A DNA stretch of 64,000 nucleotides from Alisma plantago-aquatica (lineage: Eukaryota > Streptophyta > Magnoliopsida > Alismatales > Alismataceae). The stretch spans positions 343,805,457 to 343,869,456 of the forward strand of contig OY856412.1 of the NCBI GenBank assembly GCA_963693085.1, read 5' to 3'. The position numbers were made by a program, and so were the translations under genes. The stretch's first letter is position 1. Each line of letters starts with the position of its first letter. The notes beneath the pieces are model-generated. The model had not been told where the DNA came from. It did not search any database and saw only the letters and a program-made list of their open reading frames with translations. This document shows positions 10,793 through 22,400 of this stretch, piece by piece.

Positions 10793-12165
10793 TTATGCTG
10801 GATCCTTTGGATTGTTGAATTCCAACATTATTTCGGTGCCTTTGTCAGTTGATGTGAAGTATCTTTTCAAGCGGTGACCATTTTCTATAAATTCTTCAGA
10901 CCTGTCACTCCATAAAGAGAAAGCACCATGAGAAGAGATGCTTTTGACGATGTAAGGTCCACACCAATGTGAGCGGAGTTTCCCTGGGAACAATTTTAAT
11001 CTGGAATTGAAAACTAGAACTTGGTCTCCCACTCGTATGTCTTTTTGTTTCAGATGTCCATCATGCCAGAGTTTTGTACGTTCTTTGTAGATTCGTGCAT
11101 TCTCATAGGCTGACATTCTGAGTTCATCCAGCTCATGGAGTTGCAGAATTCTGGCTTGACCCGCTTGTTTCGTATCGAAGTTTATTTGTTTAATTGCCCA
11201 CCATGCCTTATGTTCTTATTCGACTGGCAGGTGGCAACCCTTTCCATATATCAATGGAAAAGGTGTAGTCCCAAGGGGAGTCTTATAAGCGGTTTGGTAG
11301 GCCCATCAGGCGTCGTTGATTTTTGTTGACCAGTCTTTTCGATTGCGTCCGACGGCTTTTTCGAGAATAGACTTAAGTTGACGGTTGGATACCTCGACTT
11401 GTCCACTTGTTTGTGGATGGTATGGTGAAGCTATTTTGTGTGAGACACCATATTTTCTTAATAAAGCTTCAAAACTTCTTTCAATGAAATGGGAGCCTCC
11501 GTCAGAAATCACGGTTCACGGTACTCCAAATCGTGGGAAGATGATATCTTTGAATAATTTGATGACGGGTTTTGAATCACTAGTGACAGTTGGGATAGCT
11601 TCGACCCATTTTGAAACGTTGTCCACTGCCACTAAGATATACGAGAATCCATTGGAAGATGGAAATGGACCCATATAATCCACTCCCCAAACGTCAAATA
11701 TCTCGACTTCTTGCCATAGATTCAGTGGCATTTCGTCTCTCTTGGTTATATTGCCGGCCCTTTGACATTTATCACAGGATTGGACAAAATCGTAGGAATC
11801 TTTGGATAAAGTCAGCCAGAAGAAACCACATTGCAAAACTTTTAAATCTGTCTTCTTTGAGCTCATGTGGCCGCCTACAGGTCCTGAGTGACATTGTTCT
11901 AAAATAGAATGGGCTTCTTCTTCGGCGACGCAACGTCTATACAATCCATCTGCGCAGAGTTTAAAAAGATATGGTTCATCCCAATAGTAATGCTTCACAT
12001 CATGCATAAATTTCTTCAGAGTGTTCCCGGTGTATTGGGGATGGATGACTCCGGCGGCAAGGTAATTTACGAAGTCGGAATACCATGGTTCGAATCTTGA
12101 GACCCTCATAAGTTGATCATTTGGTAGGGAGTCATTTATCGGAGTCCCTTCAGCATCCAGAGTGT
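10793..12165 (-). pseudogene. Integrase of Athila element C, with in-frame stops
   Basis: Integrase inserts the retrotransposon DNA copy into the genome. The H-x6-H...C-x2-C zinc module is visible (histidines near 11890 and 11865, cysteines near 11775 and 11765). It is followed by the first catalytic Asp in VDYMGPF near 11678, the second in ISDGGSHF near 11503, and the Glu in GQVEVSNRQ near 11395. A GPY/F-type C-terminal module (HWCGPYIV) lies near 10960. The frame is continuous with RNase H but is cut by stops near 11514 (TGA), 11303 (TGA) and 11213 (TAA). All active-site residues survive, so the damage is recent relative to element A. Function is assigned from family motifs. Confidence 0.9.
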
Positions 12166-12825
12166 GGATGCGACTGAGGTGATCTGCCACGACATTCTCC
12201 GTCCCTTTTTTATCTCTTATTTCTAGGTCAAATTCTTGTAGAAGGAGTATCCATCTGATCAGCCTTGGCTTAACATCCTTCTTTGCCATAAGATAACGGA
12301 TAGCAGCATGGTCTGTGTAAATGATGACCTTCAAACCAATTAGGTAGGATCTGAATTTATCGAAGGCATAGATGACTGCCAGAAGTTCCTTCTCAGTAGT
12401 AGCGTAATTCCGTTGAGCTTCGTCGAGGGTTTTCGACGCATAATAGATCACATAATGTTTTTCCTCTATGTACTGCCCTAAGACGGAACCCACCGTGTAA
12501 TCACTAGCATCACACATAATTTCAAAGGGGTGGTCCCAATCGGGAGCTCTAATGATGGGGGTAGTTGTAAGGGCTTTCTTCAGCGTATCAAAACTTTTGA
12601 CACATTCTTCATTGAAATTAAAATCAACATCTTTTAAAAGTAGATTGGTCATCGGCTTTGTTATCTTGGAAAAATCTCGTATAAACCTTCTATAGAATCC
12701 AGCGTGACCAAGGAAACCACGAACTTCCTTCACATTTGTGGGAATAGCCAATTTAGATATGACTTCTATCTTGGCTTTATCAACTTCAATTCCTCTGTTG
12801 CTAACCCTGTGGCCCAAGACAATGC
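12166..12825 (-). pseudogene. RT connection and RNase H of Athila element C
   Basis: This segment holds the RT connection domain, with the Athila-like [15 protein letters not shown] stretch. RNase H follows, and degrades the RNA strand of the RNA-DNA hybrid. The four acidic residues are seen in order: [20 protein letters not shown] and VVADHLSRI. There is no internal stop in this segment. It is in a different frame from the RT upstream because one base is missing near 12825. In an intact element both would be one polyprotein. Confidence 0.92.
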
Positions 12826-13950
12826 TTCCTTTACCATAAAGTGGCATTTCTCCCAATTTAGCACCAGATGTGCTTCTTCACAACATTTGAGGACCATGGA
12901 GAGATGCTTAAGATAGGAATCAAAGGAGTCCCCATATACAGAAAAATCATCCATGAAGACCTCCATAACAGTTTCAGTAAGTCCCGCAAAAATGGCAGTC
13001 ATGCAACGTTGAAAAGTTGCGGGGGCATTACACAGGCCAAATGGCATCCTTTTAAAAGCATATGTCCCGAAGGGACAGGTGAAAGTCATTTTTTCTTGAT
13101 CATCTGGATGTATGGGAATCTGATAGAATCCAGAGTAACCATCCAGGTAACAGAAATATTCTTGATGGGCCAATCTTTCTAAAACTTGATCGAGGAAGGG
13201 CATAGGAAAATGATCCTTTCGAGTGGCCTTGTTTAATTTTCTATAATCAATACACATCCGCCACCCAGTGACCGTTCGAGTGGGGATTAACTCATTGTTT
13301 TCGTTTCTCATAACAGTTGTCCCTCCTTTCTTGGGCACCACATGAACTGGGCTCACCCATGGTGAGTCCGATATCGGGTATATTATTCTGGCTGTGAGAA
13401 GTTTGATGATCTCACGACGGACCACTTCCTTCATATTTGGGTTTAACTTTCGTTGATGCTCGATGGTTGGCTTATGATCTTCCATCATGGGGATCTTGTG
13501 CATGCACAAGGCTTGACTGACCCCTGTGAGATCGCTCATCTTATAGCCTATGGCTTTCTTTCTTTCCCTTAATTCCTCTAGAAGTTTCTCTTCTTGTTCA
13601 GTTGTTAAATCAGAGTTTATGATCACTGGACAAGCTTTGAGATCGTCTAAAAACATGTACTTCAGTCCTTCAGGTAGGGGCTTCATTTCAGGAGGTTCTG
13701 GTTTTTCACTAGTTTCTTCTGTAGTTCCGGTAGTCTTTAGTTCTTCGTAAGTAGCTTCAACATTCTCTTTAGTAGAGTTGGGGAATTCATTGCAATCCTT
13801 TGCTCGTTGGTCAATAGGTTCGTCATTAAATAAGTCAGATAGAGCCAATTCCAAGGGGTCGTATGATTCATCATACTCTTTAGTCAGTTGTGACAATTGC
13901 TCAATGCAATCAATCAGATATACTTCTTCCTGTATACTTGGTCTCCTCAT
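12826..13950 (-). pseudogene. Reverse transcriptase of Athila element C
   Basis: Reverse transcriptase copies the element RNA into DNA. The open part starts at ATG 13950 and has about 375 in-register residues. The first 170 form a linker rich in Glu and Thr, and the RT core follows. Diagnostic stretches are RTVTGWRMCIDYRKLN (residues about 225-240), the first catalytic Asp in YLDGYSGF (about 268-275) and FMDD (332-335). This set is characteristic of Athila. The frame is lost after FMVKE, where a single base is missing from a GG run near 12825; the last 19 residues of the open frame are out of register. Upstream it is in the same frame as protease, separated by one TAA near 13980. Confidence 0.94.
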
Positions 13951-13977
13951 GATTTCAAAAACTTTGAACTCCAGAGT

Positions 13978-14361
13978 TTATTTACCTAACCTGAGCAGTA
14001 AGGTTCCTACTTCAACATCAATAAGGGCTCTAGCAGTGGCGAGGAATGGACGACCGAAGATAAGAGGGTATCTGGTGTCTTCTTTTATGTCCATGATGAC
14101 AAAATCACATGGAACATATGTGTCCTTGCCTACCTTGACCGGGATGTCTTCGAGAATTCCTAACGGTCTTTTTATCGAATTGTCCGCAAGTTGGATGGTC
14201 ATAGCAGTTGGAAGCAATTCTGTGAACCCTAATCTCTTGCATAGACTGAACGGCATAATAGAAATACTTGCGCCAAGATCTGCCAATCCTTTCTTGCATG
14301 ATGAGTCACCAATGTGACATGAGATACTAAAGGATCCTGGATCTTTCTGTTTCTTTGGCAT
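13978..14361 (-). pseudogene. Aspartic protease of Athila element C
   Basis: Retropepsin-type protease that would cut the Gag-Pol polyprotein inside the particle. The active-site motif is ADLGASIS, the DLGA variant usual in Athila rather than DSGA or DTGA, at residues about 32-39. A FGRPFLATA stretch near residue 100 fits the second conserved region. The open frame is 127 residues and ends in TAA at 13978-13980. The frame then continues open into the RT segment at 13950, so the stop is best read as a mutation inside one gag-pol frame. Distances between ORF ends confirm that Gag (3' part), protease and RT share a frame. Confidence 0.85.
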
Positions 14362-14460
14362 CTTTCTTAGTATGATATATGATGTGGTTGTAGCCAGTTT
14401 TACAGTTTCATACTCTTCAGTGATGTACTTCCTGGTGAGAAGTGACTTTAGATACTTGGT

Positions 14461-16418
14461 CTAGGCTGGTATCTCATTAAGAGCATCTAAGAATGGTATA
14501 TCAACATGGAGTTTCTTCATAGCCTCTTTAAATTTGATGAATCTAGTATCAAGCTTGGTTTGCCTCAGACGGGATGGGAAAGGAACACGAGGCTTATATA
14601 CAGGAATATCCGTTTCTGGTATTTCATTTTTTTCATCAACAGAATTTTCAGGCACTTCTTTGTCCATAGGTTGCGATTCTGGTGTTGTCGAGTTCTGGAC
14701 TGTCTCAGGTTCTTCTTCGTCAGTAATAACTACAGGTGTCCTTACTGGGGGATTCAAATAATCTTTCCCCGATCTGGTGTTGACAACTTTCAACTGTTCA
14801 GGATGTTTCGGATTGTTTTCAGGTTGACCGACAAAGACTCTAGCTGGTGGCTTTATGCTAGCAGCAAGTTGAGCTAGTTGTGTTTCAATAGCTTTCTGTT
14901 GGGCTTGTTGATTAGCTATCACCGTTTGCTGTGTTTGCAGCAACTTTTCAATGGTTGATAGCTTATCATCAGAAGGGATGGGTCCTGTCTGACTTTGCTG
15001 TTGATTCAGGTTCTGATACTGAGAGTTGTTCTGATAATTATTGTAGTTCCTATTCTGAAAGTTTCCTTTGAAGTTTCCTTGATTCCCAAAGTTTTGTTGT
15101 TGGTTAAACAGGTACCAAGGTGGGCCCCTCGGTTGATTGTTCAGACCAAATTGATGTGAGTTCATAGCTACTGAAGGGTTTCCGTATTGGAAGCCTGGGT
15201 GATTCCTATTTTGATTCGGATTGTAATAGTTCTGCCCAGGGATGGTGTTAATAGCATTATGATTTTCCATCTGGCAATTATCTCCTTGTCCACAGGCATT
15301 GCTTAAAACAACATCGTAGAGAACATTGCATGACAATGTGGAATGATCAGTGCCTTTGCATGCTTCACAAAACAAAGAGGTGGACTTGACCTGCTCTGGT
15401 TGCCTAGTGGGAGAATGTCCTCTTCCAATCGCAGCAAGGGATGATTCTATATGATCTTGCTTTGCAACTAAGACCTTCAAAGTTTCAGCTATAGATTTGT
15501 ATTCTGGGATAGCTTCAGCCATGGCTACCTTTAACACTCCTTTACCAACAGATCTGCCCCAATTGGCTTGATTTTCTGATCCCAGGGTGACTACTCTCCA
15601 TGCGCTGTCGTAACTTTGCCGCATGAAGTTCGCTCCAGACGAAGAGTCAAGGAACATTTTTACGTCATCCTCCACACCCCTGTAGAATATCTCTATCAGC
15701 TGGTTCTTAGGAATTCCATGGTGTGGGCATTTGCGTAGGAGCTCCTTGTACCTATCCCAAGCTTCAGAAAGGGTTTCTCCTGGGACTTGAGTAAAATTTG
15801 TGATTCGTCCCCTGATTTCATATGTAAGAGATGGGGGTAGAACTTTTCCAGAAAAGCGTTTTGGAGCTGCTCCCAGGTGGTGATAGGTACTTCACTCTGC
15901 ACCGAATTGTACCAACTAATGGCTCTATCAGCAAGAGAGTACTTGAAAAGACGGAGTCGAATGGCATCATCAGAGACTCCATTTTGCTTCGTCATAGCAC
16001 ATAGGTCGATGAATCTGAGACAATGACCTTGGCTGTCTTCAGCTTGTTTACCGTAGAAGGGGTTGTTTTGAAGCAAAGTTATCCAATGTGCTCTAATCTC
16101 AAAGTTGGCAGCTTCGATGGGAGGAGGCTGCACCGGATGATAGACATTTGCAGCCTTTGGGATAGAGAACTCTCTAAGATCTTTCTGAAGTTCTGCTGCT
16201 TGCGCTGCTGCCTGTGCTGCTAAGATCTCCTGTTGAACCGTAGCTCTAGCTTCTTGCATGAGCCTCTCTCTCTGCGCATTGATGGCTTGAGCCACTCTTC
16301 GGGCTACTTCTTCTTCTTGCGCCATCCTTGACTGACTTTCCCTGATCTGACGATGGAAGGTTCTATCTATTTCAGGATCGAAGCTCGCTGTGAGTCCGGG
16401 ACTGTCTGATCGGTGCAT
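14461..16418 (-). pseudogene. Gag of Athila element C, frameshifted
   Basis: Gag forms the virus-like particle and binds element RNA. Translation starts at ATG 16418, just after an in-frame TAG. A coiled, Gln/Ala-rich N-terminal segment is followed by the retrotransposon Gag core (NPFYGKQAEDSQGHCLRFIDLC through ITTWEQLQNAFLEKFYP, about 16090-15840). A run of five G at 15833-15837 has lost one base, shifting the rest. Gag continues in the other frame from about 15830 to 14461. It includes a CEACKGTDHSTLSC zinc-knuckle-like motif near 15360 and a long Asn/Gln-rich stretch near 15250-14950. A stop near 14461 separates it from protease in the same frame. It is identified by similarity to the Athila Gag layout. 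Confidence 0.9.
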
Positions 16419-16575
16419 GCACTAAGCGTTGGAGGGCACCTGAAAATTAGGAGAATTTGAAAAATGAGATCCACAAGTAGAATAAAGATCAAGTAGATGA
16501 GCGATAGTTTCAAAAAGAAAAACAAAATCCTAGATTATTCTTAGAAGAACTAGATTTGACTGACTGATTCCGTTG

Positions 16576-16593
16576 TCCCCGGCAACGGCGCCA
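16576..16593 (-). promoter_or_regulatory. Primer-binding site, tRNA-Asp type (element C)
   Basis: The plus strand reads TCCCCGGCAACGGCGCCA, which matches the 3' end of plant tRNA-Asp including CCA over 18 nt. It is separated from the 5' LTR at 16599 by GAATT. tRNA-Asp priming is common in Athila and Tat elements. Confidence 0.92.
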
Positions 16594-17869
16594 GAATTTG
16601 ATGTGGCTTTTTTAATGCACTAACAAATTCACCCGGGGCTGAAATCCCCGAGCTTTTACCAAAACCAAGTGCAACAATACCACCCGCAAGCGTACAGGTC
16701 TTATCGCAGTATAGTTGAGGATCGAACCCAAAGGACAATGTTTCTAAGAATCTTTCTCAGTTTGATCTAGCTCAAGTAAAACTAATATTTAGAACAATTG
16801 GTTGATTTGGGTTTGATTAAACTAATTGCAAGAAAGTAAATGCGGAATAAAAGATAGGTTTAGATCAATAATATGGAATCCCTGAGATGGTACCGGGTTT
16901 GACCACCGCTACACACACAAACATACTCTTTTGCGAACAATCCATGCACGATATAACACTCCAAGTAGAGCTGGTGCAGAACCCCCCATACAGGCGTTAG
17001 GTCCGCGTAAGCATCACCATAGGCAGCATTTTTCTCATTGCCAACGGGATCACATGTCTTACGGCTCTGAAGATACAGAAATCCACGGAGGTTGTGAACC
17101 CCCCATACGGGCGTTAGGCGCACATAAGCGTCACCGAAGGCTAGATGGCTCGTCCCCTCGTGGATCATACACTTACTACCTCGATGAAATCCCATCCTAT
17201 TTCTAGTTTGGGAGTCAGCTGCGTTAACCGAAAAACAAGCAGGAGGGTGACATGCAAGGAAACATCAACGTTTAGCAAGATGATACAAAATCCAACTAAG
17301 GTTGTGAACCCCCTATACAGGCGTTAGGCGCACAGAAGCGTCACCGAAGGCTAGATGGCTCGTCCCCTCACGGATCATACACTTACTACCTCAAGGAATC
17401 CCCTTCTATTTCTAGTCAGGGAGTCAAACTCGTCAAATGACGTTCGAACCCATGCATTGAAGTTATCGCAACATAGGGAGCACAGATGAAAACAAGCATA
17501 TAACCAACCTACAAGCTTAACGATAAACAACAAAATGAAGAGTTATATACATTGCCATGGAAAGTTTAACAAAAGAACATGATTTGCATGGGCAGCGGGG
17601 CTAGTCCCCGCACCCCAGTGAAAGAGGACTACTCGCTCATGATGCGAGATACAAGAAGGATAGGAGAGAAAGAGAGATCCGCCATGAGCTCGGTGCAGAG
17701 GGTGGACGCAACCCGGTGAAGAAGATGCGCTCCTTGCTCCATCTTCTTTCTCTTCTTGACCTCCTTGGATGCAACACCAGCAGTAGCTGGAGTGGAACTT
17801 GATCGGGGTGGTGCTCTGGCAGCCTATCGGCGTCCGGATCTGATGCCTCAAAATGAGGGCCCTGGGGTT

Positions 17870-17879
17870 CTATTTATAG
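17870..17879 (-). promoter_or_regulatory. TATA box of the 5' LTR (element C)
   Basis: The minus strand reads CTATAAATAG. The nearest AACGG repeat core begins at 17896, 17 bp upstream in element orientation. This is the copy that would drive genomic RNA of element C, because it lies in the LTR upstream of gag. Confidence 0.8.
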
Positions 17880-17895
17880 GCTCAGATCTGATCCC

Positions 17896-18520
17896 AAACG
17901 GTTTGGGTAAGTTGCTGGAAATATCTTCTCCAAACGGTTTGGAGACCGTTTGGGTGCCAAACGGTTTGGAGACCATTTGGGCGTCAAACGGTCTTGAGAC
18001 CGTTTGGACACCAAACGGTTTGGAGACCGTTTGGGCACCAAACAGTTTGCTTCGATCGGTCCTGGCCTTGGCATGGGCATGCGGCTTTAGTTCTTCAATC
18101 GATCCTTGCGCTTGTGTCGAACGGTCTTGCGACCGCATGGGACCAAGCGGTCTTGAGACCGCATGGGACCAAACGGTCTTGGGACCGCATGGGACCAAAC
18201 GGTCTTGGGATCGCATGGGACCAAACGGTCTTGGGACCGCATGGGACCAAACGGTCTTGAGACCGCATGGGACCAAACGGTCTTGGGACCGCATGGGACC
18301 AAACGGTCTTGGGACCGCATGGGACCAAACGGTCTTGGGACCGCATGGGACCAAACGGTCTTGGGACCGCATGGTACCAAACGGTCTTGAGACCGCATGG
18401 CTTTCTTTGGCAACCAGTTTCGTCATTTGTTCTTCGTGTATTCCACCAAACGGTCTTGGGACCGCGTGGACCCAAACGGTCTTGAGACCGCAAGGATCCA
18501 AACGGTCTTGAGACTGTATG
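17896..18520 (-). repeat. U3 repeat arrays with AACGG cores, 5' LTR
   Basis: One AAACGG core lies at 17896. A 27-bp-period array follows with cores at 17932, 17959, 17986, 18013 and 18040 (the last is AAACAG). Then comes a 26-bp-period array whose CGGTCTT blocks begin at 18122 and every 26 bp to 18382, eleven units. Three more lie at 18451, 18477 and 18503. Most units hold an inverted pair (CGGTCT/AGACCG or AAACGGT/ACCGTTT). This copy keeps the full-length unit that is shortened by 10 bp in the 3' LTR. Confidence 0.92.
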
Positions 18521-18696
18521 CATGGAGTTTCTTGATTTTCCTGCATTAAATGAAATATATTTAGTTAATATCTTGATTATTGAATCAACTAAGTAGTTTT
18601 GTGCATTATGATTCATATTAGGGTGAAAAGATGTGGAATAGAGATGAAATTGTTCCAAAAAGGTAATTGAATTTCATGATGAGTAGGCACTCATCA

Positions 18697-18701
18697 CACG
18701 A
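18697..18701. repeat. Target-site duplication, right copy (element C)
   Basis: CACGA directly follows the CATCA end of the right LTR and matches 7222-7226. Confidence 0.92.
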
Positions 18702-19040
18702 CACTTCCAAGGTTGGGTCACCAAAAGGCACTAGGTCAACCAACCTCACATAGCTCAAGCTTCTCACGAGTACTCAAAATCAATATGCAAGTCAACCCAT
18801 GTACATCCCTGCATGGTCAACTGTGATATCTACCTCATCTTATCATCTCTCTCTAACAACCACTTAGGGTTAGGGTTAGCATCATTCTTAGAGGATGTGT
18901 TAGGTATCTACCTCCTCCTGGAGGCCTCTGCCTCCAAGGCCAACTCTCTACTCATCCTCCTGATAAGAAGGTGTAACCTTAGGTCTCTCCTAAGGGAACG
19001 ACAACACATGTCATGCAACCTAAGCATGTAACTAATCATT
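18702..19040 (-). pseudogene. Gag-like remnant of element A
   Basis: On the minus strand a short open stretch reads IRRMSRELALEAEASRRR near 18965-18905, then hits a stop. It lies where the start of gag is expected, about 0.5 kb inside the 5' LTR of element A and after its primer-binding site. The basic, Glu-rich composition fits a Gag N-terminus, but no diagnostic domain is visible. The frame is interrupted by decay and by the Athila insertion at 18697. The assignment rests mainly on position. Confidence 0.4.
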
Positions 19041-19456
19041 AGTTTATGCTTAAACTATTAAACTTATGTCCATGATATTTTGTTTACATGCTTTTCATTG
19101 ATTTGGTGGAGGATTCCTTAATCCTTATTGTACTTAGCCTGACGTCAAGAGGGTGGGAAAGAGAGAGAAAAACCCTAAAGCTTAGAAACTTACTTGAATG
19201 AGGGTTGAGAAGGGACAAAATAGATGAGAGATTCCTAAAGGTATCTTACTTCTAGTCAAAAGCTCAGACTTTGGCCAGGCAGTCACACTGCATCCGGGAG
19301 TCCTCGAGACCGACTAGCAGGGCAGAGGAAATTATTGCCAGCCCCCAGACTGTGATCCTTTTCTAGACACCTATGTCATCGGTAAATCCTCTAATAACTC
19401 CCTCAAGTTCTACAGAGTTTGTAAAATTTTATATTTATTATAGATTAAATGAGAAA
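19041..19456 (-). other. Leader region of element A
   Basis: AT-rich DNA between the gag-like remnant and the primer-binding site of element A. I see no gene. It is consistent with the untranslated leader of an LTR retrotransposon. Confidence 0.45.
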
Positions 19457-19476
19457 CCATTAGATCTGATACAAAA
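19457..19476 (-). promoter_or_regulatory. Degenerate primer-binding site of element A
   Basis: The minus strand reads TTTTGTATCAGATCTAATGG. It resembles the initiator tRNA-Met primer site, TGGTATCAGAGCC, with several substitutions. It abuts the LTR end at 19477. This makes 19477-22621 the 5' LTR and confirms the minus orientation. Confidence 0.6.
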
Positions 19477-22400
19477 TGTAATGACCCCACTTCCTGGTAT
19501 CCCCCAACCAAGGGAGACCATGATGTCAGAGGCATTATCCCAAAATTCAGGATCAATGGTTTAACAATTTAATCAAAAATAATTATCAAATTCTACTAAC
19601 TAAACTAGAAAGATGGTATAAAATAAAACTTTTGCATACCTTTTCAGAATAAGATCTAAGACTTCTATCCACTGTATAAATCTAACTATCTAATCCTCCT
19701 TTGGATTACTTAAATTCATCTTCACAGATTTCACTTTACTATTTGTCCTTTTCAGATAATACTTAAAATGCCGACAAACAAAACGTCAATCAGTATATTT
19801 CCATACTGATATGTGGGAAACAAACACAATTTCATAAATAGTTTCTAACAACCTAATTATCACAAATAAGTTATTAACATTCCAAATTACGCTTTCTATG
19901 TGACTTTTCAACCGCTTTTGCCCTAAACCCCGGATTACCCTCTCTTAGGGTTTTATCCTTGCAAGGGACATAAGGCCACCTTCTCCATCCTAAGTTTGGT
20001 GCCTGGGGTCACCTCTCTAGTTTCCCAATGGTCTTCCCTTTGGGGATTGACCAAATAGAAATTCCCTCTGGGGCTTGGTCATGCAACATACATCAGGGTG
20101 GCATGTAGGTTCGAGAATACACACATATAGTTAATTGTGACAATCATAGGGACTTTAAAGGATTGCAAAATTAAACATCCAACAGTTTGGGTTGCATCCA
20201 ATCGATAAAATGTTCGGGAAATGCCGTGAAACTAAATCGATTATTCATAAATAACCACATACCTAATCTAGGGTAACTTGATGTCCAAGCAAGAATAATC
20301 AATCAAGCAATCAATCAGTGATCTTGAAATTAATGCATAACACCCATGTGTCATTAAACATCCTAATGATTGACTTGGGTCCCACATTAGGGTTTTTATC
20401 CCACCTTTTAGGGTTTTATTAGGGTTTTAGCTTCCATCATCCAATGATTACTTTTAATGTAGTTTTGCCCCACAAACCCTAATTTCAACATCATATGCAT
20501 GATTGAATTGAAATTAAGTCAAATACAACTCTTTAACACTAAAATACCAACCTTATCTTTTAAGTCATATCAAGATGATTAAGGCCAATTAGCATGTTTA
20601 GGCTCTTTTGAATTGACAACTCTAATTTCTTCAATGATTATAGCCAAATTCACAAATGAACCCTAATTACCATTTTTCACATCTTCTAAGTTAGTAAACC
20701 CTAATTGCACAAGTTATGAATAATTATTTCTAATTAGATCTCTTTCATCAATTTTATGAAATTAATTCAGACTTTGATTACTAGCATCAACTAAGTCTAT
20801 TAAATACATCCATAATCAAGAGCGAGGGCTTTGATCTATTTAAAGCATTAGCGTTATCAAATTTATGTACTTTTCAAATTCGAAGAAGAAATAGAGTTTG
20901 ATTATATTTTTACTAGATTCCTCGTGTTTTTTTGAGAAAGATTCATATTTGACACTTCTGGATAAAAGTTACCAAACTTTTACTACGATTTTTGCAAGTT
21001 AATTACTTTTTAGCCAATATGAAGATGACATGTCGACCTCTTGAGACTTACTGTATTTTCCATGCAGATTAAGCTGAACCAATTGCCTCTGGCTAAGAGG
21101 CCGGCCTGCTCTATGCGAGAAGGTCCTAAGTCTTGTGCGAAAGTCTGGCGCTACCTTCGCTCGGGTGACAAAAGGTTCAGGCACACTCAGGGCAGAAACA
21201 TCATTCACCTCAGATCTTCCTCTTCCTTGCTACAGTCTCTACGTGCAAAACAGGGTCGACCCCCAGTCAACATCGGGGTTGACTTCACACCCTCGCTTCT
21301 CAAACTATGAAAAGAAGACACACCCATCTTCTTTAGGTTCTACCAAACTCATGTGCATCTCAGATTTCTTTGATGGTTACTAGTCGGCTAGGTCGTGAAG
21401 AATGACCTCTGGCAGGCAGGTAGGATGATGTTGGGGTGAAGAACATAGATCTATACAAAATTGCTTGTTGGGCCAAGATTTCGAGAGCATATCGGAGGTG
21501 GTTGTGCCTTGGTTGGGAATCAATGACCCTCCTTATATAGGTGGAGTTCCCCAACGAGGTCCTCCAACTAAGAGGATTTGGGCAAAACTCATAGAGCTTC
21601 CGAAATTTCCAAAAACCTTGATCTGACAGGTGTGGAATGTGTTCCCAAAGACATTTGGATTGTCCTCACAAATGCTCATGCATCGATCAGTGAAGAGATT
21701 GAGCTTAATATCTTGTTACTTTCTTCCTCTGTTTAGTTTTCTAATTGTTGAGTGCAAAATAAATCCATCGTTGGATCCTAGATCCAATGGCTCTCAGCCA
21801 TGCACCAAGAACAAGGATTACTGATTAATTGGATAAATGTGACATATATTTCTCAATCAAATTATCTTTCCACTTTAGGATAACTTCAAAAAATCATATC
21901 TCCTTAATAAAGTTTCGTTTTTCCACCAAATTTTAAGGGAAACATTATCTTACCTTAATCTACTCAGTTAACCAATTTCGATCCCAAATTCAAAAGGAAA
22001 TGGACATTATCCTCATGTGCAAGTTATCCTTTATTAAAGCTTATTTATTTGGTATTTTCTCTTTCGTATGTCATCACCTTTGTAACTTGGACTCATTGGA
22101 ACCCAAGGAATCCCAAATATACGAAATGCACCTTTGGAGGATACTTCCTAGCCTTCTAGAGGATTCTACCTCTTTCTTTTCTCATTATCTTAGTTATTCC
22201 TTTACACTTTAGGAACTTATGAAATTCGTATTTCCCAATCTGTTTATCCTATTAATTTCAAATTTTAGGGAGAAGTCCATGATGACGTAAACTTCATGTG
22301 TGCAAAGTTTGGGACTCAAACACAAAAGTATGAGGGACTTTTCTTCATATGTAATATATCTCTCAATAAGACATATTTTAGGCATATTTTTATCATTATC

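Larger units (their letters stand above)
7227..18696 (-). mobile_element. Complete Athila-type Ty3/Gypsy retrotransposon (element C)
   Basis: An 11,470-bp element on the minus strand. It is bounded by LTRs of 2088 bp (7227-9314) and 2098 bp (16599-18696), with TGATG/CATCA ends and a CACGA target duplication. Next to the 5' LTR is an 18-nt primer-binding site matching the 3' end of plant tRNA-Asp. Next to the 3' LTR is a G-rich polypurine tract. Gag, protease, RT, RNase H and integrase follow in the Ty3/Gypsy order, and RT and integrase resemble the Athila lineage. The polyprotein frame is broken by frameshifts near 15833 and 12825 and by in-frame stops near 14461, 13980, 11514, 11303 and 11213, so this copy is non-autonomous. 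It inserted into element A, whose interior flanks it on both sides. Confidence 0.95.
16599..18696 (-). repeat. 5' LTR of Athila element C
   Basis: 2098-bp LTR paired with 7227-9314, with the same TGATG/CATCA ends. In element orientation, transcription should start in the middle of this repeat, downstream of a TATA box at 17870-17879. U3 spans 18696 to about 17845. R-U5 is unusually long at about 1.25 kb and contains three imperfect GGCGTTAGGCGCAC-type units near 16980-17080, 17090-17225 and 17299-17440. A GCGGGG/CCCCGC hairpin lies near 17593. The scattered differences from the other LTR show the insertion is not brand new. Confidence 0.93.

Noticed and set aside
18118..18520. CRISPR-like regular array.
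   Set aside because: Units are 26 bp, directly adjacent with no unique spacers, inside a plant LTR, and duplicated in the other LTR.
18856..18880. Telomere-like TTAGGGTTAGGG.
   Set aside because: Only two units, and plant telomeres are normally TTTAGGG. It sits in a decayed retrotransposon interior.
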